From an uncultured Alphaproteobacteria bacterium (GTDB lineage: Bacteria > Pseudomonadota > Alphaproteobacteria > CAAHEQ01 > UBA3637), in assembly GCA_937888725.1 (NCBI GenBank), contig CALARE010000017.1, positions 1-5,318 of the forward strand: a DNA stretch of 5,318 nt, read 5' to 3'. Numbering within the stretch: the first letter of the stretch is position 1; the number at the start of each line of letters is the position of its first letter. The position numbers were made by a program, and so were the translations under genes. A model generated the notes under the pieces. That model saw only the letters and a program-made list of their open reading frames with translations, ran no database searches and had not been told where the DNA came from. Positions 1 through 4,141 of the stretch are shown here, one piece after another.

Positions 1-156
1 TGTTTTTCAACAGCGATTGGCTATTTGATGGCACAAGAATTTAAAAATCGTCCTCTTTATTATACCTATATGCAAAAATGTGTTGATAATGGGGGCGATT
101 ATTGGCTGTGTCATTATGGAAAGTGGAAAAAAAATGAAAATACCATCATATATTAG
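1..156 (+). CDS. CX9C-type membrane microprotein, 5'-truncated
   Basis: Frame 1 is open from the window edge to TAG at 154-156, giving 51 residues of a gene whose start lies outside. The visible part begins in the end of a hydrophobic segment (CFSTAIGYLMAQEF) and continues with a polar tail containing CVDNGGDYWLC, a pair of cysteines nine residues apart with Gly four after the first. The same C-x3-G-x5-C pattern recurs in five other small proteins here, which is the main reason to call it a gene; an aromatic-rich end follows the second cysteine (HYGKW). The tail is probably periplasmic, by analogy with the complete members. The next gene starts inside its 3' end (23-nt overlap if ATG 134 is used), which suggests translational coupling. 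The function is unknown. The start, the full membrane segment and the promoter cannot be seen. Confidence 0.7.
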   Translation, partial: CFSTAIGYLMAQEFKNRPLYYTYMQKCVDNGGDYWLCHYGKWKKNENTIIY

Positions 157-361
157 ATCATGTTTTCGTAAAAATTGCTTTTGTTATGCATATGATAATT
201 GGGTGGCACTCTTTTTTTTGATACCGTTGATTTTATGCATTGTGGCTTTAACGGTTTTGAATGTATCGGATAATCAAAATTTGTCCATTTTTCATGAGGT
301 TATGCAAGAATGTATTAAAAAAGGGGAGGCTTATCGAACCTGTCTTGCAAGGTGGTATTAG
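134..361 (+). CDS. CX9C-type single-span membrane microprotein
   Basis: This is a 75-residue protein. I chose ATG 134 because GTGGA at 123-127 lies 6 nt upstream; ATG 116 or GTG 80 in the same frame would give a longer product without a good ribosome binding site. Residues 1-22 are basic and include Lys/Arg and three Cys; about 23-43 form one strong membrane span (WVALFFLIPLILCIVALTVL). The tail carries CIKKGEAYRTC (Cys60, Cys70) and ends LARWY, the C-x3-G-x5-C signature of this cluster. The positive-inside rule predicts the N-terminus in the cytoplasm and the cysteine tail outside. The start overlaps the previous gene and the stop lies 10 nt before the next ATG, so it sits in an operon-like run. 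I recognise no named family and the function is unknown. Confidence 0.75.
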   Translation: MKIPSYIRSCFRKNCFCYAYDNWVALFFLIPLILCIVALTVLNVSDNQNLSIFHEVMQECIKKGEAYRTCLARWY

Positions 362-371
362 TGGAGCGTTT

Positions 372-563
372 ATGATGTTAAAACAAGGGATAAAATATTT
401 TTTTGCTGTTATAAATTACTTTTTCACCCTTTTTTGTGCGGGGATTTTGTTGGGATTGATTATTTCTTTTTTTGTATCCCCACCGCCCGAAAGATTGGAT
501 GGTAAATTTTGCTTGACAATGCTAACTGAACAAATTTGTATTACGCATAAACGGATTTTTTAA
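372..563 (+). CDS. Small membrane protein, variant (C-x8-C) family member
   Basis: This is a 63-residue protein. The frame is open further upstream, but that part overlaps the previous gene in another frame. ATG 372 has GTGGAG at 361-366, 5 nt upstream, and follows the previous stop by 10 nt, so it is the likely start; a second ATG follows at 375. Residues 8-35 are one long hydrophobic segment. A short tail follows (SPPPERLDGKF) with Cys47 and Cys56 in CLTMLTEQIC, then ITHKRIF. The spacing is eight rather than nine residues and the conserved Gly is missing, so this is either a divergent member of the family or a look-alike. Size, topology and operon position match its neighbours. Function unknown. 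Confidence 0.7.
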   Translation: MMLKQGIKYFFAVINYFFTLFCAGILLGLIISFFVSPPPERLDGKFCLTMLTEQICITHKRIF

Positions 564-568
564 TAAGG

Positions 569-934
569 ATGATTGAACAATTAAAAACAACATTGGTTGA
601 AAGCAAAAAAACGCTCGCTCCGTTTAGGTGGAGCATTGGTTTTTATGTGTTGTTTTTGATGTGGTTTGTTTTTCAATATATTGATGCACCTCGTAAAGAT
701 GATCCGATTTTTAAATGTGAAGAAACCGCAAACCTATGGTATTTTACAAATTATGAGGTATATATTGGGAGTTATAAACAGTTTCTCACTATTCTTTTTT
801 TAATCTTTTTTCTTGCCTTGAGTAATATAAAAAATCATCCAAGATTGGCACGACTTATTTTATTAAGCCCTTGGATATTGTTGGGTCTTGGGTTGATTAA
901 GATGCTGATTTATTGGCTCTTTTCTTTAGTATAG
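569..934 (+). CDS. Three-span inner-membrane protein, unknown function
   Basis: This is a 121-residue protein with predicted membrane spans at about residues 21-38, 69-86 and 94-119, and a polar loop of about 30 residues between the first two that holds the protein's only cysteine (Cys50, in FKCEETANLWYF). It lacks the cysteine pair of its neighbours, although the layout of span, short charged stretch and Cys recalls them. The stop of the upstream gene is 5 nt before this ATG. The purine stretch TAAGGA at 564-569 abuts the start codon instead of sitting 5-9 nt away, so initiation probably depends on ribosomes finishing the upstream gene. It appears to be the last gene of the first run: a new promoter begins 20 nt after its stop. 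I do not recognise the family. Confidence 0.75.
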   Translation: MIEQLKTTLVESKKTLAPFRWSIGFYVLFLMWFVFQYIDAPRKDDPIFKCEETANLWYFTNYEVYIGSYKQFLTILFLIFFLALSNIKNHPRLARLILLSPWILLGLGLIKMLIYWLFSLV

Positions 935-949
935 GGTAGGGTTTTATTC

Positions 950-1039
950 CCCCTTGACAGATGCCCCTTTTTATGATATATTCGAAAGAACAAAAAGAGA
1001 ATATTTAACATAAGGAAGTGCGTTGTGCAAGGTGAAGAT
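950..1039 (+). repeat. Promoter/leader direct repeat, copy 1
   Basis: This block aligns without gaps to 2321-2410 (offset 1371), with four mismatches, all at 959-965; 966-1039 is an exact 74-bp match. It contains the promoter, the whole leader, the Shine-Dalgarno site, the start codon and the first five codons of the downstream gene. Confidence 0.95.
954..982 (+). promoter_or_regulatory. Sigma70-type promoter of first microprotein operon
   Basis: The -35 is TTGACA at 954-959 and the -10 is TATATT at 977-982, with the optimal 17-bp spacer. Transcription should start near 989, giving a leader of about 36 nt before GTG 1025. ATATTC at 978-983 and GAATAT at 999-1004 form a 6-bp inverted repeat around a 15-nt centre that covers the -10 and predicted start, a place where a repressor could bind; that role is inference only. 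Confidence 0.75.
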
Positions 1040-1213
1040 AAAATTGATATCTTATTTTTTATTGTGACATTTTTGTTGGGTCCGTTTCTTTTTATTGCAG
1101 GGTATATAGAGGGTGGATATTATCAAGATAAAGCTGTTAATCAGGAATATGTTGATGTTTGTGTGAAATATGGAAATACATCTCAATATTGTTGGCATCA
1201 AATTTATATGTAA
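1025..1213 (+). CDS. CX9C-type membrane microprotein, first gene of operon copy 1
   Basis: This is a 62-residue protein starting with GTG 1025, with AAGGAAG at 1012-1018 placed 6 nt upstream. Residues 8-28 form one hydrophobic span (about DILFFIVTFLLGPFLFIAGY). The tail has CVKYGNTSQYC (Cys46, Cys56), the C-x3-G-x5-C signature, and ends WHQIYM. Unlike other members, the N-terminus is acidic (QGEDKID), so N-in topology is less certain here. It is homologous to the gene at 2394-2612: both have EY-x2-VCVKYG around the first cysteine, and the 17 bases at 1157-1173 are identical to 2559-2575. The two copies read their shared start region in different frames. The gap to the next gene is 9 nt, so the pair is an operon. 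Function unknown. Confidence 0.8.
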   Translation: MQGEDKIDILFFIVTFLLGPFLFIAGYIEGGYYQDKAVNQEYVDVCVKYGNTSQYCWHQIYM

Positions 1214-1222
1214 AGGGCTCAG

Positions 1223-1429
1223 ATGAAAAGGTTTTTAAAATCAGTTATGCGTAGCTTTTTACTCGCTGTTATTTGTTTTTCAAGTGGGTTTTTGCTCAAT
1301 TTATGCATCTATGAATCAAAGGTTAAAGATCGTAATACATTTATTGAAAATTGCATAAAAACGGGGAAGACTGAGGAGCTTTGTATCGATAATTTCCATG
1401 GGTTTCCACGGCGTGAGGAGCGTTTTTAA
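1223..1429 (+). CDS. CX9C-type membrane microprotein, second gene of operon copy 1
   Basis: This is a 68-residue protein starting at ATG 1223, with AAGGG at 1213-1217, 5 nt upstream. A basic N-terminus (MKRFLKSVMR) is followed by one span at about residues 11-30, then a tail with CIKTGKTEELC (Cys44, Cys54) and the end IDNFHGFPRREERF. The basic start predicts N-in, C-out topology, with the cysteine pair outside. Its tail is almost identical to that of the protein at 2627-2839 from FIENC onward, whereas the N-terminal halves share little beyond being hydrophobic. It is cotranscribed with the upstream gene (9-nt gap). A hairpin follows directly after the stop. I recognise no known family. Confidence 0.85.
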   Translation: MKRFLKSVMRSFLLAVICFSSGFLLNLCIYESKVKDRNTFIENCIKTGKTEELCIDNFHGFPRREERF

Positions 1430-1480
1430 AACTTGAGCGTCGGTCAAGTTGAGAGGGATGTCTTACATATCAGCAAATGG
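1341..1480 (+). repeat. 3' direct repeat, copy 1, with ankyrin-gene scar
   Basis: This block aligns without gaps to 2751-2890 (offset 1410) with 132 of 140 bases identical, and only three differences in the last 100. It spans the second microprotein's tail, its stop, the intergenic hairpin and, on the minus strand at 1463-1480, the codons PFADM plus stop that end the ankyrin gene at 2873-4060. Similarity ceases at 1481. Confidence 0.95.
1430..1450. terminator. Hairpin after operon copy 1
   Basis: AACTTGA at 1430-1436 and TCAAGTT at 1444-1450 are perfect 7-bp arms with a 7-nt loop. Read on the minus strand the stem is followed by a short T run, but in this copy no gene precedes it on that strand; on the plus strand no T run follows. 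It is a weak terminator candidate that came along with the duplication. Confidence 0.35.
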
Positions 1481-1582
1481 TTGATACTATAGGAAAGGTA
1501 GAACTGACAAAAGATAATTTTCACAAGTATAAGCATATCCATAAGCTTGAATACAATCCATTTAACCATTGAAGATAGTATT

Positions 1583-1612
1583 TGCAATAAGGGGATTACT
1601 CCCCTTGTTGCA
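1583..1612 (-). terminator. Stem-loop overlapping the stop of the secreted-protein gene
   Basis: TGCAATAAGGGG at 1583-1594 and CCCCTTGTTGCA at 1601-1612 pair over 12 positions with one mismatch (a G-U pair if transcribed on the plus strand) around a 6-nt loop. The hairpin includes the last codons and stop of the minus-strand gene ending at 1596. No T-rich run follows on the minus strand, so it may protect the mRNA 3' end rather than act as a classical intrinsic terminator. Confidence 0.4.
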
Positions 1613-2219
1613 TAGGGTCTTTGTTAAATTCTTCTATATAGCGTTTTGTAAAATAGCCATTGGGATTATTTTCATCTTGAGCAAGATTTCTTAGCCACTC
1701 CTCATGGGTATGTGGTCGAAGTGAGAGGTATGTGCCAGTGGATCCACTAATTCTATCTTCCTTTGCATACTCAGCAGGCTTGTCAAAAGTATAACTTTTA
1801 GAAATAGAGATACATTTGCCCGAACGACACTTATTTTCATATTCAACAAATGTGTATAATCCATTTTCTTCATCGCATCTAAAACGTGTTAAGTTTTTTT
1901 CATCTTTTACAAGTTCACAGTTTTCATATAAAAGTTCAGGATTTTTAGCTGTTTTATATGACGTAAAACATGCATTTTTTGTAACAAGGATATAATGCTC
2001 ATACTCCCCACGACTAACACCTTCTAACAAATAATTTAAAGCATCTTGTTTGAATTTATAGGATAAATCGGGGTTATATTTTTCGATAATAGCATTTAAG
2101 GCACGGTCAGCATTTTCTTTACTCATAAATTGCTGGATAGGTGGTAATTTTTCATCCCCAGCAAAAAGGGGTGAATTGACAAAAACACTTGCAAGCAAAA
2201 TGATGGGCAAAAATCTCAT
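1596..2219 (-). CDS. Secreted, five-cysteine protein of unknown function
   Basis: This is a 207-residue protein. I chose ATG 2219 because a near-perfect AAGGAGGT lies 5-6 nt upstream (2224-2231) and the product then opens with a Sec signal peptide: basic MR, hydrophobic FLPIILLASVFV, and a probable cleavage after SPLFA (residue 20). The frame is open to a TTG at 2270, but that codon is the promoter's -35. The mature part is polar and probably periplasmic or secreted: an alpha-rich N-half (PPIQQFMSKENADRALNAII) and then a central part with Cys84, Cys101, Cys115, Cys131 and Cys136. The C-terminal third is rich in Tyr, Glu and Asn. No catalytic motif or known family is apparent. It lies between the two copies of the microprotein operon on the opposite strand. 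Confidence 0.85.
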   Translation of the reverse strand: MRFLPIILLASVFVNSPLFAGDEKLPPIQQFMSKENADRALNAIIEKYNPDLSYKFKQDALNYLLEGVSRGEYEHYILVTKNACFTSYKTAKNPELLYENCELVKDEKNLTRFRCDEENGLYTFVEYENKCRSGKCISISKSYTFDKPAEYAKEDRISGSTGTYLSLRPHTHEEWLRNLAQDENNPNGYFTKRYIEEFNKDPMQQGE

Positions 2220-2241
2220 TGTAACCTCCTTATTTTTTTTA

Positions 2242-2270
2242 AAGGTAGCATAGCCCATATCAAAAGTCAA
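2242..2270 (-). promoter_or_regulatory. Promoter of secreted-protein gene
   Basis: On the minus strand, TTGACT (2270-2265) and TACCTT (2247-2242) are separated by 17 bp. The -10 is a poor match, but the -35 sits in CCCTTGACT, the same context as the promoter at 2325. A start near 2235 would leave a very short leader in front of the Shine-Dalgarno site at 2231-2224. Confidence 0.45.
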
Positions 2271-2320
2271 GGGACAGACACTTTAAACACGCTCCAACAA
2301 TATGATAAATAATCATAAAT

Positions 2321-2410
2321 CCCCTTGACTAACGCACCTTTTTATGATATATTCGAAAGAACAAAAAGAGAATATTTAACATAAGGAAGTGCGTTGTGCA
2401 AGGTGAAGAT
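2321..2410 (+). repeat. Promoter/leader direct repeat, copy 2
   Basis: This is the second copy of 950-1039 (86 of 90 identical, no gaps; 2337-2410 is an exact match). It keeps the GTG (2396) that starts the gene in copy 1, but here that frame stops after 11 codons. Confidence 0.95.
2325..2353 (+). promoter_or_regulatory. Sigma70-type promoter of second microprotein operon
   Basis: TTGACT (2325-2330) and TATATT (2348-2353) are separated by 17 bp. The -10 and the inverted repeat ATATTC/GAATAT (2349-2354, 2370-2375) are the same as in copy 1; the -35 differs in its last base. It points away from the secreted-protein promoter, with 54 bp between the two -35 boxes. Confidence 0.7.
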
Positions 2411-2612
2411 GAAACAAAAAATGTTTTCTAAAATGTCGAGTGGATGGGTTATATTTTTTATATTGGTATCCGTGTTTATTTTTTTCTTAGGAATTTTTGT
2501 CGGTGCCTGTATGGCTGAAGATTTTAAGTATGAAGATATAAATGAAGAATATATATCTGTTTGTGTGAAATATGGTTATTCAAAAACAAGTTGTGTAAAT
2601 CAAGTTTATTGA
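2394..2612 (+). CDS. CX9C-type membrane microprotein, first gene of operon copy 2
   Basis: This protein has up to 72 residues. The start is uncertain: TTG 2394 is 4 nt after AAGGAAG (2383-2389); GTG 2403 and ATGs at 2409, 2421 and 2433 are in the same frame. The copy-1 start codon (GTG 2396 here) opens a different frame that ends at TAA 2429-2431, one base before ATG 2433, so reinitiation there is also possible and would give 59 residues. All options keep the span at about residues 18-39 (SGWVIFFILVSVFIFFLGIF) and the tail with CVKYGYSKTSC (Cys57, Cys67 counted from 2394) ending VNQVY. The C-x3-G-x5-C motif and EY-x2-VCVKYG match the gene at 1025-1213; the spans have diverged. The next gene starts 14 nt after the stop. 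Function unknown. Confidence 0.75.
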   Translation: MCKVKMKQKMFSKMSSGWVIFFILVSVFIFFLGIFVGACMAEDFKYEDINEEYISVCVKYGYSKTSCVNQVY

Positions 2613-2626
2613 AAAAAGGAAAATAG

Positions 2627-2839
2627 ATGTTTCGTTTAACAATTTTGATACTTTTTTATTTCGGTATATTATTTTTAGCGGGTATTTCCCTTGGGTATTC
2701 TATGATGATGGATAAAAATCAATTATTACCAAAAGAGGAACGTGCTATTTTTATTGAAAATTGCATGAAAACGGGGCAAACTGAGGCACTTTGTATCGAT
2801 AATTTCCATGGGTTTCCAAGGCGTGAGGAGCGTTTTTAA
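2627..2839 (+). CDS. CX9C-type membrane microprotein, second gene of operon copy 2
   Basis: This is a 70-residue protein starting at ATG 2627, with AAAGGA (2615-2620) 6 nt upstream. A short basic start (MFR) leads into a span at about residues 4-26, followed by a polar linker (MDKNQLLPKEERA) and the tail CMKTGQTEALC (Cys46, Cys56), which ends IDNFHGFPRREERF exactly as in the gene at 1223-1429. The two differ strongly before FIENC: their linkers differ in sequence and this one is longer. The predicted topology is N-in, C-out. It converges on the ankyrin gene, with 33 nt between the two stops, and a hairpin lies in that gap. I recognise no named family. Confidence 0.85.
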   Translation: MFRLTILILFYFGILFLAGISLGYSMMMDKNQLLPKEERAIFIENCMKTGQTEALCIDNFHGFPRREERF

Positions 2840-2890
2840 AACTTAAGCGTTGGTCAAGTTGAGAGGGATGTCTTACATATCAGCAAATGG
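2751..2890 (+). repeat. 3' direct repeat, copy 2
   Basis: This is the second copy of 1341-1480 (132 of 140 identical). Here the block runs into the intact 3' end of the ankyrin gene, so this is likely the original context and copy 1 the derived one. Confidence 0.95.
2840..2860 (-). terminator. Hairpin between convergent genes
   Basis: AACTTAA (2840-2846) and TCAAGTT (2854-2860) form a 7-bp stem with one mismatch and a 7-nt loop, 12 nt after the ankyrin-gene stop. On the minus strand it runs into TTTT and then A residues, so at best it is a weak intrinsic terminator for that gene. The copy at 1430-1450 pairs perfectly. Confidence 0.4.
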
Positions 2891-4060
2891 GTCGATGCCT
2901 TGTGCCTCGATGCTGGATAAGGTGTTTTCCTCCTCATCCGCAGGGGTGGGTTCCTCAAGTGTGGGCATTTTTACCGCAGGCGTTGGGGCGACAGGCAAGT
3001 CCGCCACAGGGGCAACAGGGGCGACAAAGTCAGACTCACCGCTTGTGGTGGTTGGTGCCACAGGTGCCACAAACGCCTCATCTGCTGGGGTGGGTGCCAC
3101 AGGTGCCATAAACGCCTCATCCGCAGGGGCTTGTTCCTCAAGTGCGGGCATTTTTACCGCAGGCGTTGGGGCGACAGGCAAGTCCGCCACAGGGGCAACA
3201 GGTGCGACAAAGTCAGACTCACCGCTTGTGGCGGTGGGTGTTTGAATTGTTGGAATAGGAGCAGGGGCGACAAAGTCAGACTCACCGCTTGTGGCGGTTG
3301 GTGCCACAGGTGCCATAAACGCCTCATCCGCTGGGGTAGGTGCCACAGGGGCCTCCATCTTTGGTGCTGGTACATGTTCACCCTCTTGCGGATTTGTTTT
3401 TTGATTGGTTTGATAGGTTTGCAACAATTCTGCTTTTACTTTTTCATTTTTTTCATACTCAATAGCGGGGATGCCTTTTTGATTTTTTGCCCATGGATTT
3501 GCCCCTTGATGCAATAAAAAGAGCGTCACATCCTTTGCCTGAGCGTTGATGGCAAGGTGCAAAAGTGTTTCCCCCGTTTTTTGATAAGGAGCATTGATGT
3601 CAAGCTGTGCCTTTTTCAGCAATAAATCAAGCATTTCAGGCTGATTGAACAAGATGCTTTCTTCAATGGCGGTTTTGCCCTCACAACTTGGGGCAAAAAG
3701 GTCAATATCCCGTTTTAAAAGCTCCTCAAGCACGCGGGGCATATTGGAACGGACAACTTCAATCAACAAGGGATCCTCATTTGATTGAGCTGTGTGAGAA
3801 TGTTCCTTACAATAGGGGTGATTTGGGTCCAATTCTGGCAAAGACAACAAATCAATCGCAAGCGTGGTATTTTTTTGTTCAAGGGCGGTTTTAAATTGAT
3901 AAGCGGGTCGCACTTGATAGGAAATATTTGACCGCTCAATGGCATTTTGGCGAGCTTCTTGTTTTGATTTCATCAAATAATAACAACCAATTCCCGCACC
4001 TGTAACACCAGCTAACATTGTTGTGAAAAGAAGGATTTTATAAACGGATTTAATCTTCAT
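2873..4060 (-). CDS. Membrane-anchored ankyrin-repeat protein with Pro/Ala-rich repeat tail
   Basis: This is a 395-residue protein. ATG 4060 is preceded by GGGGG 5 nt upstream; an in-frame ATG at 4072 would add four residues but lacks a ribosome binding site. A basic N-terminus and one span (about residues 8-30, YKILLFTTMLAGVTGAGIGC) anchor it, with the rest probably in the periplasm. Residues about 95-213 hold three ankyrin-like repeats and a partial one; the clearest is GETLLHLAINAQAKDVTLFL followed by LHQGANPWAKN. From about 229 onward the tail is rich in Pro, Ala and Val, with SGESDFVAP three times, PADEAF[MV] three times and LPVAPTPAVKMP twice, ending DPFADM. Ankyrin repeats normally bind proteins; the tail may be a stalk or spacer, as Pro/Ala-rich segments of periplasm-spanning proteins are. 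It has its own promoter. The last codons recur as a scar at 1463-1480. Confidence 0.9.
   Translation of the reverse strand: MKIKSVYKILLFTTMLAGVTGAGIGCYYLMKSKQEARQNAIERSNISYQVRPAYQFKTALEQKNTTLAIDLLSLPELDPNHPYCKEHSHTAQSNEDPLLIEVVRSNMPRVLEELLKRDIDLFAPSCEGKTAIEESILFNQPEMLDLLLKKAQLDINAPYQKTGETLLHLAINAQAKDVTLFLLHQGANPWAKNQKGIPAIEYEKNEKVKAELLQTYQTNQKTNPQEGEHVPAPKMEAPVAPTPADEAFMAPVAPTATSGESDFVAPAPIPTIQTPTATSGESDFVAPVAPVADLPVAPTPAVKMPALEEQAPADEAFMAPVAPTPADEAFVAPVAPTTTSGESDFVAPVAPVADLPVAPTPAVKMPTLEEPTPADEEENTLSSIEAQGIDPFADM
2932..3357 (-). repeat. In-frame repeats encoding the Pro/Ala-rich tail
   Basis: 2932-3057 and 3115-3240 are the same unit at an offset of 183 bp (61 codons), with 119 of 126 bases identical. 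A further partial copy begins near 3267 with GCGACAAAGTCAGACTCACC, which also occurs at 3021 and 3204; the copy from 3041 onward is repeated from 3287 (offset 246, 82 codons). All offsets are multiples of three, so unit gain or loss keeps the frame. This stretch is much GC-richer than the rest of the window. Confidence 0.9.
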
Positions 4061-4092
4061 ATTTGCCCCCATATGCCAATAATACTGATTTG

Positions 4093-4121
4093 ATTTTAAA
4101 TAAAATGAACACGCTTGTCAA
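4093..4121 (-). promoter_or_regulatory. Promoter of ankyrin-repeat gene
   Basis: On the minus strand, a consensus TTGACA (4121-4116) and TAAAAT (4098-4093) are separated by 17 bp. Transcription from about 4086 would give a leader of about 26 nt before ATG 4060. The promoter lies in the 81-nt gap after the upstream gene, so this gene can be expressed independently, although read-through is possible because I see no terminator in the gap. Confidence 0.65.
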
Positions 4122-4141
4122 TATGAAGTTGATGATAAAAT

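Noticed and set aside
935..953. GGGTAGGGTTTTATTCCCCC as a terminator of the first gene run.
   Set aside because: The arms pair over only three or four bases, and no T run follows before the next -35 box.
1477..1572. A 31-codon plus-strand frame (MVDTIGKVELTKD...) after the repeat junction, possibly the remnant of a gene.
   Set aside because: There is no ribosome binding site, no recognised family and it is very short. Its start lies at the duplication break, so it may be chance or decayed DNA.
2220..2270. Longer start (TTG 2270) for the secreted protein.
   Set aside because: It would hide the signal peptide behind 17 residues and place the start codon on the -35 box; ATG 2219 has a near-perfect Shine-Dalgarno site.
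2394..2520. Possible lipobox FVGAC in the membrane span of the first protein of operon copy 2.
   Set aside because: The hydrophobic stretch before it is long for a lipoprotein signal, and the cysteine is absent from the homologous protein at 1025-1213 and not found at that place in the other members.
2850..3245. Plus-strand open frame with Gly-x-x runs (GATGATGATK), resembling a collagen-like protein.
   Set aside because: It is the antisense of the Pro/Ala-rich tail: codons for Ala and Pro (GCN, CCN) read as Gly and others on the other strand. There is no ribosome binding site of its own, and the minus-strand frame has ankyrin repeats, a promoter and full length.
3970..4060. Possible lipoprotein signal (GIGC) in the ankyrin protein.
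   Set aside because: The -3 residue is Gly rather than Leu/Val/Ile and the hydrophobic stretch continues past the cysteine (YYLM), which fits a membrane anchor better.
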